A DNA stretch of 22,466 nucleotides from DASQGA01 sp038209555 (GTDB lineage Bacteria; Actinomycetota; Thermoleophilia; Gaiellales; Gaiellaceae), in contig JBBQXP010000043.1 in the NCBI GenBank assembly GCA_038209555.1, positions 1 to 22,466 on the forward strand. Reading direction: 5' to 3'. Below, in pieces: positions 13,522 through 22,116 of the stretch (the first letter of the stretch is position 1; the number at the start of each line of letters is the position of its first letter). A model generated the notes under the pieces. The model saw only the letters and a program-made list of their open reading frames with translations, did not search any database and had not been told where the DNA came from. A program made the position numbers and the translations under genes.

Positions 13522-13777
13522 TTGCCGGCCGACACCGATCTCACTGTCACGCTCTCGCCGGCCGCGCTCGAGATCCTCGCTCAGTGGCTGACCTACTCCG
13601 CGCCGAGCTCGAGGCCAGGAGGCACCGGAGCAGTCGAAGTTCATGACCGTCACCGAGACGGCCAACTACATCCGGTGTGGGCGTCAGCGCGTCTACGACC
13701 TCCTCAGCGCCGGGCGCCTGACGCGCCACAAAGACGGCTCACGAGCCCTGATCGAGCGCGCTGACGCTCTCGCGCAA
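13522..13777 (+). pseudogene. Frameshifted excisionase-like HTH gene
   Basis: A TTG start (13522) follows a strong AAGGAGG. The first frame reads MPADTDLTVTLSPAALEILA. It then appears to shift, because VADLLRAELEARRH continues in another frame. The HTH part lies in a third frame from ATG 13643: MTVTETANYIRCGRQRVYDL, then SAGRLTRHKDGSRALIERADAL. Together these resemble one intact small HTH_17 excisionase-type protein of a kind common in actinobacterial elements, now broken by two small indels. The HTH part alone could still be translated from 13643, where ATGA overlaps a stop. It probably marks the remains of a second mobile element. Confidence 0.55.
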
Positions 13778-13971
13778 TCGCAGCTCGAGACGGCGCCGCT
13801 CTTGGTCTCCTGCCTGCACGAGACGCCGGCGCGAAGCGCGAAGCTCGGCCTGTGGGGTGATGCTCCTATAGATGTCGGCCTCCGCCTTACTCCCGTACAC
13901 GATCAGGTAAAGGGCGCGCAGCGTTCGCAGGATCCCTTCCCCTTCGTGTCCACCAGCGCGGGGTCGGGGCG

Positions 13972-14116
13972 TCGAACGTTCGACGGTTGGGGATGAAAGT
14001 GCCTGCAAGTAGGCCCAGTCTCGCCGCTGCCTTCTCTGTCGAACACATCACGCCTCGCTCTCCGGCTTTCCATACCACACAATCGAACGCCCTGTCGAAC
14101 GTTCGATGGTGTTCGA
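13972..14116. repeat. Cluster of TCGAAC half-sites
   Basis: TCGAACGTTCGA occurs at 13972-13983 and 14095-14106. Single half-sites TCGAAC are at 14039-14044 and 14083-14088, and the inverse GTTCGA is at 14111-14116. A TACAAT -10-like hexamer at 14121-14126 follows directly. The arrangement looks like operators over a promoter for the downstream gene. The actinobacterial LexA box has four bases between its half-sites, and these sites have none, so a different regulator is likely. Confidence 0.45.
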
Positions 14117-14882
14117 CGGGTACAATCATGGACAGGCACTGTTCGAGCAGCGGATCAGCGAAGACGACGTGACCGCCGCGCGCAAGAAGATCGCGGCCGG
14201 TGCGTCGCTCCGTTCCGCCGCAGCGGAGATCCCTTGCGCGCCGTCGTCCATCCGGATCAAGAAGGCCGAGCAGGCTGAAGCCGACGCCCGCGACCGAGCC
14301 GGAGTCCGCGACAACGAGCAGCACACAGCTCAGCGCGCACCCGAGAATCCGGAGTTGCACGCGCTCGCCGCGCGCGAAGGCGCCGTTTCCGGCGACGTCG
14401 GCCCGGTCGAGATCCTGCGTGGCGCGCTGCTGGCCACGAAGGCGAGCGGCCAGCCCGACTGGCCGACCCGCGTCTCCGCCGCGCGGGCGCTCGCGGCGCT
14501 CCGCCCCGAGGAGGTCGAACCCAAGACGGAACATGACCAGCCGGCGGCGCCGTCGATCGTCGTCTACGACCTCCCGCCTGGCACCGACCCCGTCCTGCAC
14601 CGCGCCCTGAACGGAGGAGCGGCAGCCCCGGTGAGCGACGCCGAAGCGCCGTCCGAGCCCCTCCCAGCGTCCAATCCTCACTGGTTCTACTACCAGCCCC
14701 CCGACGGGGAGATGGTTTCCATTGGCACGTGGTCTCCCGCCAGCGTTGAGCGATCACCAGACCCGGACGCCGTCACCAAGATCACGTCCTGCAGGACGGA
14801 CGACCGCGAGACGGCCGAGCTCTGGCGGGCCGAGCTCGCCGCGGGCAGGCTCCCACCGGTTAGCACCGCGAACGTGCCCTAA
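14106..14882 (+). CDS. HTH protein of mobile-element type
   Basis: The frame is open for 258 codons from ATG 14106. If the TACAAT at 14121 is the -10, GTG 14169 (about 237 codons, beginning VTAARKKIAAGASLRSAAAE) is the better start. The N-terminus has a homeodomain-like HTH (AGASLRSAAAEIPCAPSSIR, then IKKAE). The middle reads VEILRGALLATKASGQPDWP, then TRVSAARALAALRPEEVEP and IVVYDLPPGTDPVLHRAL. The end contains NPHWFYYQPPDGEM. An HTH plus such a middle recalls small-terminase-like or phage regulatory proteins, but I cannot name the family with certainty. It stands beside a broken excisionase gene, as in a decayed element. Confidence 0.6.
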   Translation: MVFDGYNHGQALFEQRISEDDVTAARKKIAAGASLRSAAAEIPCAPSSIRIKKAEQAEADARDRAGVRDNEQHTAQRAPENPELHALAAREGAVSGDVGPVEILRGALLATKASGQPDWPTRVSAARALAALRPEEVEPKTEHDQPAAPSIVVYDLPPGTDPVLHRALNGGAAAPVSDAEAPSEPLPASNPHWFYYQPPDGEMVSIGTWSPASVERSPDPDAVTKITSCRTDDRETAELWRAELAAGRLPPVSTANVP

Positions 14883-15743
14883 GAGCCGTCTTTCGGCCCC
14901 GTTTCGGCTGGGACGCAGAGAGTGCGACGACCGCCACGTCCCGAGTGGCCCAGGAGGTTCCCTGCCTGCCGGCGCGACGCCCGCTCCGAAAGCCACAGCT
15001 TCCTGCCACAGGGTGAAAGGAGTGTCCGCCCTTTGGCGGATACACGCTCCCTCGATGGGCTGATCCCGCTTAGCTACCGGTTCGACGATGAGCGCATCAT
15101 CAAGACGATGCCTGCGACCCTGCGGCCGGCAAGTATTTAGTCGGCGGTGCACCCGGGTCGAACTGGCCGACGAATAGCCGCCTCAGCGGCGGCCAAGAAA
15201 GGCCACGACGTTGCGGATAAGGCGCGTCCGAGGGAACATGCGTTCCCCGAGCAGGAGGTCATCGGGTGCTGAACCCGGCCCTTTGCATCTGACCGGACCG
15301 AGGAGGAGGGGAGCCCGGAGGCAACCCGGTTCCTGCGGACAAAACCGGGTGCGCCTCCCCAGGGAAGGGGACGGGCTCCCCCCATTCATGTCAATCGCTC
15401 GCGGAGCCGCGCTCTATGACCCCCGAACGGGGGAGCTCGCGCAGCGATTCGCCGCAATGCAGCCGAGCTCATCTTCGAGCCTAAAAGGGAGCCTTTGAGC
15501 CCCCGGCTCGAATGGCTTGGATAAAGGGATTGAGCCGCTCCTCAGGGGTCGAAAAGAGGTCCACTTTGGAGCCCTCCTCCTTCGCCCCTACTCGCCGGAG
15601 GCGAACCGAACGCTAAGGGACGCTAAGCGTCTGCCTCCTCTCCCGCGTGGAAAATGGTGGCTCTATGAGATTCGCCACCCGACCGGGCCCCCTTGGGAGT
15701 CACATCGGTCATTGAGAAGGAAACACGGCCGTTCCGGCTGCAG
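14883..15743. other. 860-bp stretch without a convincing gene
   Basis: Short open frames exist on both strands, but none has a family motif together with a good start. Plus-strand pieces such as SYRFDDERIIKTMPATLRPA (to 15140) and KWWLYEIRHPTGPPWESHRS (to 15747) are plausible fragments of decayed genes. The stretch holds several hairpins: an imperfect GGAG...GGCGG/CTCC structure at about 15018-15050, the nested structure at 15308-15381, CCCCC-GAAC-GGGGG just after 15410, and GACGC-taa-GCGTC near 15620. Confidence 0.4.
15308..15381 (+). ncRNA. Candidate structured RNA (three-way junction)
   Basis: A 10-bp closing stem GGGGAGCCCG/CGGGCTCCCC (15308-15317 with 15372-15381) encloses a hairpin made of GAGGC/GCCTC (15318-15322 with 15353-15357) and ACCCGGTT/AACCGGGT (15324-15331 with 15343-15350, 11-base loop), and a small CCC/GGG hairpin at about 15358-15370. 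An ATG follows seven bases after the closing stem (15388). The nested perfect stems in a non-coding context suggest RNA function, either as a leader or independently. No known RNA class is recognised. Confidence 0.35.
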
Positions 15744-16100
15744 TTAGGCGGGCACTCCAGCGCTGTAGCTTGAGAGCAGTTCCGGGAGGCTCATCTCGGG
15801 TGGCGTGTTCAGATCGACCCCGGTCGAGTCAGCGAGCCGGCGCTTGAACCAGAGGTCGAAGTCGTCCTGCGAACTCGAGAACAGCCCTAGCGCGTTCGCG
15901 AAGTTGTCCGTCTCGATGTAGGCGACGAGCAGATCGCCGGCCGTCCCCGGTGCGAGAAACCAGGCCTCTTTCGTGATCCCAATTCGTTGCTCGGATAGGT
16001 CGTATTCGCTCTTCCTGGACTGCTCCAGCTCGCCCATAAAATCGCGCGCGTCATCGCTTTTACCCTCCAAGATGGGGATGGCGAGGCAGATCTGCTCCAT
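15744..16100 (-). CDS. DUF6176-like hypothetical protein
   Basis: This 118-residue protein reads MEQICLAIPILEGKSDDARD, then FMGELEQSRKSEYDLSEQRI, GITKEAWFLAPGTAGDLLVA, and YIETDNFANALGLFSSSQDD. That is the pattern of a small ferredoxin-like (dimeric alpha-beta barrel type) family annotated as DUF6176, common in actinobacteria. The function is unknown. The ATG has a very good AAGGAGG site five bases upstream. It diverges from the cyclase gene across a 150-bp region and is probably monocistronic. Confidence 0.82.
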   Translation of the reverse strand: MEQICLAIPILEGKSDDARDFMGELEQSRKSEYDLSEQRIGITKEAWFLAPGTAGDLLVAYIETDNFANALGLFSSSQDDFDLWFKRRLADSTGVDLNTPPEMSLPELLSSYSAGVPA

Positions 16101-16215
16101 CGCTCCTCCTTCGGCGCTTTCGTCGGACCGGCATTCTCCTGCGATGGCAGCTGGCGGTCAAGAGATGCGGGAGGTCTCCTTTACGGTGACTGTTACAACC
16201 GGTGGCGACCGGCTC

Positions 16216-16244
16216 TTGTAGCGCCGCCGGTGCTTTCTTAGACT
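16216..16244 (+). promoter_or_regulatory. Probable leaderless promoter for the cyclase gene
   Basis: TTGTAG (16216-16221) and TAGACT (16239-16244) are 17 bp apart. Transcription starting about seven bases after the -10 would begin at 16251, the A of the ATG. No ribosome binding site precedes that ATG, which fits a leaderless mRNA, a common form in actinobacteria. The hexamers match the consensus only partly. Confidence 0.4.
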
Positions 16245-16250
16245 TGCGGA

Positions 16251-19200
16251 ATGCCTGTCTGCGCCCGTTGCGGTCAGGACAACCCTGGCGAGTTTCGTTT
16301 CTGCGGCGCTTGCGGAGCGCCGCTCGAGGCCGCCGACGGCCATGTGCACGATGAGAACAAGGTGGTGACCGTTCTCTTCGCGGACCTTATGGGGTCGACC
16401 GAGCTAGGCGAGCGGCTGGATCCCGAGCGGCTGCGCTTCGTCATGCGCTCCTACTTCGAGGCCATGGCAGGCGAGATCCGCGCCGAGGGTGGCACGGTCG
16501 AGAAGTTCATCGGCGATGCGGTCATGGCGGTCTTCGGGGCTCCCGTCGCCCACGAGGACGATCCACTGCGGGCCGTTCGCGCCGCCTTCCGGATGCAGCG
16601 CCAACTCGACCGGCTGAACGAGAATCTCGAAACGCGCTTCGGCGTCAGGCTCGCCCTTCGGATCGGCGTGAACACGGGCGACGTAGTCGCGGCCGACGAG
16701 CTGCGGCGAGACCTCCTCGTCTCGGGCGATACCGTTAACGTCGCGGCGCGGCTCGAGCAGGTCGCCCAGCCGGGAGAGGTGCTCCTCGGCGAGCGCGCCG
16801 CGCGGGTCGTGCGCGATCACTTCGAGGTCGAGGAGCGCGGCGAGTTCGCGCTCAAGGGCAAGAGCGCGCCGCTTCGAGCTTGGCGGCCGGTGCTTGGCAC
16901 GGACGAGCTTCCACCGCCATCGCTGCGGGGCGTCCGTAGTTCCCCCTTTGTCGGGCGCACGCATGAGCTCGACCTCCTTCAAGAGCGGCTCGCTTACGCG
17001 AAAGCCGAGCAGCGCGCCGAGCTCGTAACCGTGTTCGGCGAACCGGGTGTCGGCAAGAGCCGTCTGCTCGCTGAGTTCCTCGGGTGGGCGGCGGCGGGGG
17101 AGTCGGCGCCCCTCGTGCGAAAGGGTCGCTGCCTCCCCTATGGAGACGGTGTCACGTTCTGGCCACTCGCCGAGATCCTGAAGCGCGAGAGCGGAAGCCT
17201 CGATTCGGATTCCCAAGAGATCGCACGGGCGAAGCTCGCCCGAATGGGCAGGCGCCTACTCGTGCTCCATTCTGCTGACTCCACCCGAGTTATCGCAGCG
17301 CTTGAACTCACGATGGGGCTCGCGGTGACGGAGCCGAGCCCGACCGGAACCTCGGCAAGCTCGATCCGAAGCGAGGTGCACTCGGCTTGGCGGACCTACT
17401 TCAGCTCGCTCGGAGACGCCGAGGCAGCCATCGTCCTGATCGAGGATGTGCACTGGGCTGATCCGTCGCTACTCGATCTTCTTGAGGACGCGGCCGATGG
17501 GATCGAGGCTCCGGTGCTCTTTGTCTGCACGGCCCGTCCGGAGTTCAGACAGACCCGTCCCGAGTGGCGGTTAACGCAGATGACCGCCGTGAGCATTGCG
17601 CTCGAGCCGCTCACACTGGCCGAGAGTCGGGAGCTTGCCGCCTTTCTCGTGGCCGTCGACGACCTGCCCCCGACCACGTGCGAGACGATCCTCGCCAGGG
17701 CGGAGGGGAACCCTCTCTTCCTGGAGGAGATCGTCGCCCGGCTGATCGACGAGGAGATGCTCGTTCGTGAAAATGGCCACTGGCGAGCGGCGGCAGGCCT
17801 CGAGTTCGTGAGCCTCCCCGACACAGTGCAGGGCGTGCTCGCCGCCCGGATTGACCTGCTCGGCCAAGCCGAGAAGCAGGCCATCCAGGCGGCGGCTGTG
17901 GTCGGACGGATCTTCTGGGCGGGGGCGGTTGCGCGGCTCGGCAGGGAGGACGGACCGCTAAGCGAGATCGTCCTCGCCGCGCTCGAGGAGCGCGAGCTCA
18001 TCGCCGCGCGCGCGAGCTCCTCATTTGCCGCAGAGCGCGAGTACATATTCAAGCACGTGCTGACGCGCGACGTCGCCTACGCCAGCCTGACCAGGCACCG
18101 TCGCGCTGAGGCGCACAGCGAGGTCGCCGAATGGATCGAGGAACGAGCCGGGGAGCGCCGGGGCGAGGCGTCCGAGCTCCTCGCGTACCACTTCGACCAG
18201 GCGTATCAGGCGGGAGAGGACTGGCTCGAAAGCGAGCGGCGCGATGCGCTTCGCCGCCGGGCGTTCAGGAGCTACCTAGAGGCATCCGAGCGCGCCGCCC
18301 TCCGGTCCGCGGCCGAGCAGGCGGAGGCGTTCGCCCATAGGGCGCTCGCGCTCGCGGTCGAGCCGATCGAGCGCGCCGCTGCGCTCGAGACGCTCGGCGA
18401 CGCCTTCATCTTTTCGGCGAGCTCTGACGAGGCGTGGCCGAGGTTGGTGGAGGCCGCTCAGCTTTTTGAGGAGGCGCGCGACGCACAAGCGCTCGCCCGC
18501 GTCTGCGCGAAGGCGGTCGAAATTCCAACCCGTTGGATGGGCGCGCTCCATGGCCGCATCGCGGAGGCGGAGACGGAGGAGATCTTCCGCCTCGGGCTTT
18601 CCTCGCTCGGAAGCGGCGGCGACGCTGCGGTAAGGAGTCGGCTGCTCGCTGCGCGTGGCTACTGGCTCTGGTCCTTCCACCGAGAGAGTGATCCGCCTCC
18701 CAATTTGGCAGCAGAGGTCGTCTCGGCAGGCGAGGAAGCCGCCAAGCTGGCTCAGCGTCTAAATGATCCGGCGCTCGAGTCCGTGGCGCTCGACGGACTC
18801 CAGCTCGCCTTCGTCCGCGTCGGCGACATGGCGCGCGCCGTCGACGTAACGCCGCGAAGACGCAGACTTGCGGTCCGGATCACGGACCGACGCGAACTCG
18901 CCGATCTCTTCGCGGACTGCTCTTGGATCGGACTCCTGACCGGCCGTTACCGGGAAGCAGCCGAGGACGCGGAGCGTGGCGCCGATGTCGTTCGCGGGCG
19001 CGATCCGGAGTTCGTGATGAACGCGCTCTCCTGGCTCGTGCTCGCCCGCCATCGTCTGGGCGAATGGAGCAAATGCCTGCTAGTTCAAGAAGAGCTCGAC
19101 GAGTTGCTTCTGGATCACCGAGGGGAGATCGACCCGCCGTACGCCGCGCGCCAGCTCGGACTCATTGCTCAAATTCAGCATCTGCGAGGCGACGAGGAGA

Positions 19201-19727
19201 AGGCGCGCGAGACGATCGAGCGCGCGCGGGCCGTGGATCGCTCCATGAGCCGCCCCGCGCTCGAGCTTTACCCCGCGCTCGCCTGGGGCCTACTCGCAGG
19301 CGGCGAGGCGGCGGCCGCCCGTGCGCTCCTTGAGCCCCACCTCGAGCGAGCCGCGATCCTCCCGGCGCCGGGCCTCCTCGAGGCCTGGTGCGACGTGCTC
19401 GCAGACGTCGGCGACTGGGACGGTGTCGAGGCCGCGGCCGCCAGTGCGCGGCGCCTCTCGGAGGATCGCGGGCTCCCGGGTCCGCGGCTCTTCGCGCTTC
19501 GCTCGGAGGGACGCTCTGCGCTTGTCGGCGGCAACCGCGAGCTCGCAACACGGGCGCTTGCCGAGGCGGCGGACGGGTTCGCCCGGCTCGAGGCGCGCTG
19601 GGAAGAAGCGCTCACCCGCCGCGAGCTCGCCGACGCTCTAGCGGGCGACGATGCAGCCGTCCAGCTCGAACGCGCCGAGGCCGTGTTCGCGGGACTTGGG
19701 ATCGAGCTAGACCGAGCCGACACCTAG
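16251..19727 (+). CDS. Zinc-ribbon / class III cyclase / AAA ATPase / TPR-like regulator
   Basis: This is a 1158-residue multidomain signalling protein. A zinc ribbon (C4, C7, C18, C21) comes first. A class III adenylate/guanylate cyclase domain covers about 35-215, with metal Asp D45 (FADLMGS) and D89 (GDAV), purine-selecting K85 and D160, and transition-state N163 and R167 (VNVAARLE): all key residues are present and of adenylyl-cyclase type. An AAA_16 ATPase begins near FVGRTHELDLL (233), with Walker A GEPGVGKS (263-270) and Walker B IVLIEDVHWAD (394-404). A long helical, TPR-like region fills about 600-1158. The family is abundant in actinobacteria. It probably makes cAMP under control of the ATPase/TPR sensor. 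It stands alone, divergent from the DUF6176-like gene. Confidence 0.93.
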   Translation: MPVCARCGQDNPGEFRFCGACGAPLEAADGHVHDENKVVTVLFADLMGSTELGERLDPERLRFVMRSYFEAMAGEIRAEGGTVEKFIGDAVMAVFGAPVAHEDDPLRAVRAAFRMQRQLDRLNENLETRFGVRLALRIGVNTGDVVAADELRRDLLVSGDTVNVAARLEQVAQPGEVLLGERAARVVRDHFEVEERGEFALKGKSAPLRAWRPVLGTDELPPPSLRGVRSSPFVGRTHELDLLQERLAYAKAEQRAELVTVFGEPGVGKSRLLAEFLGWAAAGESAPLVRKGRCLPYGDGVTFWPLAEILKRESGSLDSDSQEIARAKLARMGRRLLVLHSADSTRVIAALELTMGLAVTEPSPTGTSASSIRSEVHSAWRTYFSSLGDAEAAIVLIEDVHWADPSLLDLLEDAADGIEAPVLFVCTARPEFRQTRPEWRLTQMTAVSIALEPLTLAESRELAAFLVAVDDLPPTTCETILARAEGNPLFLEEIVARLIDEEMLVRENGHWRAAAGLEFVSLPDTVQGVLAARIDLLGQAEKQAIQAAAVVGRIFWAGAVARLGREDGPLSEIVLAALEERELIAARASSSFAAEREYIFKHVLTRDVAYASLTRHRRAEAHSEVAEWIEERAGERRGEASELLAYHFDQAYQAGEDWLESERRDALRRRAFRSYLEASERAALRSAAEQAEAFAHRALALAVEPIERAAALETLGDAFIFSASSDEAWPRLVEAAQLFEEARDAQALARVCAKAVEIPTRWMGALHGRIAEAETEEIFRLGLSSLGSGGDAAVRSRLLAARGYWLWSFHRESDPPPNLAAEVVSAGEEAAKLAQRLNDPALESVALDGLQLAFVRVGDMARAVDVTPRRRRLAVRITDRRELADLFADCSWIGLLTGRYREAAEDAERGADVVRGRDPEFVMNALSWLVLARHRLGEWSKCLLVQEELDELLLDHRGEIDPPYAARQLGLIAQIQHLRGDEEKARETIERARAVDRSMSRPALELYPALAWGLLAGGEAAAARALLEPHLERAAILPAPGLLEAWCDVLADVGDWDGVEAAAASARRLSEDRGLPGPRLFALRSEGRSALVGGNRELATRALAEAADGFARLEARWEEALTRRELADALAGDDAAVQLERAEAVFAGLGIELDRADT

Positions 19728-20177
19728 ACGGCCGTTCCACAAAGATCCGCCCCTTGCAGGGAAGTCGAAAGATGGGCCGCGAAGGGATGTTGCCCTAACG
19801 TTGCCCCCGTCCCGCTTGAAAATGGCCCGACCAAGTGCTTCCAATACAGGCCACCAGGACGCCGACGGTCTGCGCCAGCCAGAAATCCTTCTTTGCCCCC
19901 GTCATAGCCTCGAATGTGCGTCGGCTGACCAAGGGCCAAAGTCCCCGTGGCTAGGAAGTAGCCGCCCTGGAAGACGGCTAACTTCCCAGATCTGGCCGGC
20001 GGCATCGACGCTTTATACCGTTGGTCTCTGCCCCAACCGTCGTACGTGCGACTTAGACAGGATGGAGCCGTAGCCCGAGGGCCGCGGCGTCCGATTGTCG
20101 GCAGAGGGTGGTCGGCGCCTACGCATCTGTCGTGGGTTGCCGGGGTGCGCCCGGTAGAGCCACATACGGAGGCGACC
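19728..20177. other. Gene-free stretch including the probable IS110 left end
   Basis: No convincing gene is seen; the minus-strand frame across it has no family motif. The part from about 20040 to 20177, directly upstream of the IS110 transposase, should belong to the element, because IS110-group elements have a long non-coding left end that encodes the bridge RNA used for target choice. It contains GC-rich, repeat-bearing sequence such as GTAGCCCGAGGGCCGCGG. I cannot define the bridge-RNA loops or the exact left boundary from a single copy. Confidence 0.4.
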
Positions 20178-21272
20178 ATGTACGACTCTACGACGACGGT
20201 AACGGTCGGGCTAGACGTGCACGCGCGCTCGATCCGCTTGGCGGCGGTAGGCGCCGACGAGTTGCTGGAGGGAGCGGACGCTGCCCTACGATGAGGAGGC
20301 GGTCGAGCGGGCGCTGCGCCGTTGGCCGGTGCTGCGCTGCTGCTATGAGGCAGGCCCGACCGGGTTCGGTCTGCAGCGTCATCTCGTCGAGCGCGGGATC
20401 GACTGTCAGGTGGTGGCGCCGGGACTGGTCCCGCAGCGGCCGGGCGATCGGGTCAAGACCGACAGCCGTGACGCGCGCAAGCTCGCGCGTCTGCTGCCGG
20501 CGGGCTGTTGCAAGCGATTCATGTCCCCTCGCCCGAGTTGGAGGCGGCCCGCGATCTGGTGCGCGCCCGCGAGGATGCCCGCCTTGACCGGATGCGTGAT
20601 CGGCACCGGCTGTCCAAGTTCTGCCTCCGCCACGGGCGGCGGCTGCCGGCCAGCTCCTGGACGGTCGTGCGGCGCAAGTGGCTTTGCGGGCAGCGCTTTG
20701 AGTTTCTCGCCCAGCAGCAGACCTTCGACACCTACGTGCACGCGGTCGACCTGGTCGACGCCCGGATCGAGTCGCTCGAGCGGGCGATCCGGAAGACCGC
20801 GGAGCAGGAGCCGTGGCGCGCGCTCGTCGCTCGGCTGCGTTGTCTGCGTGGGATCGAGACGCTGACCGCGCTCGCCCTCGTGAGCGAGATCGGCGACTTC
20901 AGCCGTTCCAAGACGGCTGAGGAGTTGATGGCCTTCGTCGGCTTGGTGCCCTCGGAGCACTCCTCGGGCGAGCGGCGGCGGCAGGGCTCGATCACCAAGG
21001 TCGGCAACAGCCACGTGCGCCGGCTGCTGGTCGAGGCCGCCTGGCATGCGCGCCGGCGCCCGAAGGTGGGCTACGAGCTCGCCCGCCGCCAACGCGGCCA
21101 AGACGCGGTCGTGATCGAGCGCGCCTGGCGCTGCCAGCAGCGGCTCTACCAACGCTGGCAGCGGATGGCCGGCCGCGGCAAGCCACAGCAGAAGATCGTC
21201 GTCGCCTGCGCGCGCGAGCTCGCCGGCTTCGTCTGGGCGATCGCGACCGAGCAGCCGCTCAGGAGCACCTGA
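20178..21272 (+). pseudogene. IS110-family transposase with two frameshifts
   Basis: The reading starts at ATG 20178 (MYDSTTTVTVGLDVHARSIR) behind GGAGG. It shifts by one base near 20275 into a frame giving LPYDEEAVERALRRWPVLRC. It shifts again near 20505, where one missing base separates LLPAG from LLQAIHVPSPELEAARDLV, and then runs to TGA 21270-21272. The DEDD nuclease residues are visible (GLDVH, CYEAGPTG, KTDSRDARK). The C-terminal serine domain has FVGLVPSEHSSGERRRQGSI, then TKVGNSHVRRLLVEAAW. With about 365 codons in total it is near normal length for the family. Restored, it would be a complete RNA-guided recombinase; as written it is inactive unless the indels are sequencing errors. 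Confidence 0.88.
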
Positions 21273-21639
21273 CCCTCAACCAGCCTCTCGACCTCGAGCA
21301 GCGGATGCGCCCGACCACACGGAGAACCCTCGAGAGCTCTATGCGGCACCGCCTGCCGGTGACCCGCGACCTTAGACCGCACACCACTGAGCGAGCGTAC
21401 CCCCGAGGATAGAGCGCGCTTGCGTGGAGAGATGATGCGCAAGCTTGCGCGCATGGAGGCTGAGCTCGCGCCGGTCGAGATCAACGACGGGCTAGGCCCC
21501 TAGCCCCGGGTACCCCCTCCCCCGCAAATGCGCGGGACTCCTAACGGAGCCTCTCTGGAACTGCCGGGCGCGGGAAGGAGGGGCCGTGTGTGCGCGTCGG
21601 GCGCGGTGGGCTTGAGGCGGCCCGTCCGCGTCGCGGCGG
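21273..21639. other. IS110 right flank and intergenic DNA
   Basis: This holds the non-coding right end of the IS110 element (boundary not visible), a possible truncated ORF (21363-21503), a 14-bp palindrome GCGCAAGCTTGCGC at about 21437-21450 inside that ORF, and a hairpin GGGCTAG-GCCC-CTAGCCC at 21489-21506 with no T-run. Nothing else is supported. Confidence 0.4.
21363..21503 (+). pseudogene. Possible C-terminal ORF remnant beside IS110
   Basis: The plus frame from 21363 to TAG 21501-21503 reads ...PLSERTPEDRARLRGEMMRK, then LARMEAELAPVEINDGLGP. It is charged, helical and protein-like. It could be the tail of a host gene whose upstream part was replaced by the IS110 insertion, or a tiny gene from ATG 21432. 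No family recognised. Confidence 0.3.
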
Positions 21640-21840
21640 CTACGCCTTAGCTCGGGTCTTCTTGTGAGTAACTCTCGCGGCGCCAGCAGACGGCGCCAGG
21701 ATGCTCGTGTGCCCGTCCTCCCACCGGACGCGGACGCGCGGGGGATCTTCCTGGAGCACCTCCTCGATCACTCCTGCCCGGCTCGGGTGCGCCACCTTTT
21801 CGGACTCGACGACGATCCTGTCTCCGGCGTGAGGCCTCAT
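21640..21840 (-). CDS. DUF1918 domain protein
   Basis: This 66-residue protein begins MRPHAGDRIVVESEKVAHPS, continues RAGVIEEVLQEDPPRVRVRW and EDGHTSILAP, and ends in a Lys-rich tail. It is a small SH3-like beta-barrel family of actinobacteria (DUF1918) of unknown function. ATG 21840 was chosen because the family starts with this M-x-x-x-x-GD sequence and AGGAGG lies 11 bases upstream; the longer open frame to 22002 has an implausible N-terminus. It is probably monocistronic host DNA. Confidence 0.88.
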   Translation of the reverse strand: MRPHAGDRIVVESEKVAHPSRAGVIEEVLQEDPPRVRVRWEDGHTSILAPSAGAARVTHKKTRAKA

Positions 21841-22116
21841 CTGTGTCTCATCCTCCTGTTCAGACTTGCTCGGTGCCCTTGGAGAGCCTAGCGCGACCTT
21901 CCTCATCCTGTCTCGCCGGTGCACTCCTCGGCCGAGGGCGTACCCCCGGGGCGGCGATTCGCGGGCATCGGCAATCTGGAAGCTGATGTTTTGCGAGACC
22001 ACCCAGTCCCTCCCCCGTCGAGGCCGGAAGGGGGATCGGAAGCGATGCGGCTGGGGTCTCGCTCGCGGGCGAGCTCGACCGGATGTCGTTGGGCGTGGTC
22101 TGGGGCGCCTGAGCGT
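21841..22116. other. Intergenic, nothing recognised
   Basis: This stretch holds the upstream region of the DUF1918 gene and the downstream side of the FIST-domain gene. Open frames on both strands are shadow-like and no repeat or strong hairpin stands out. Confidence 0.4.

Noticed and set aside
13739..14008. Minus-strand frame resembling a histidine-kinase helix (ELRASRRRLVQAGDQERRRL)
   Set aside because: The similarity to HisKA_3-type helices is short, the phosphoacceptor His is missing, and it overlaps the better-supported HTH of the excisionase-like gene. It may be a degenerate remnant or chance charged helix.
13972..14106. TCGAACGTTCGA sites as LexA (SOS) boxes
   Set aside because: The actinobacterial LexA box has four bases between the TCGAAC and GTTCGA halves; these have none.
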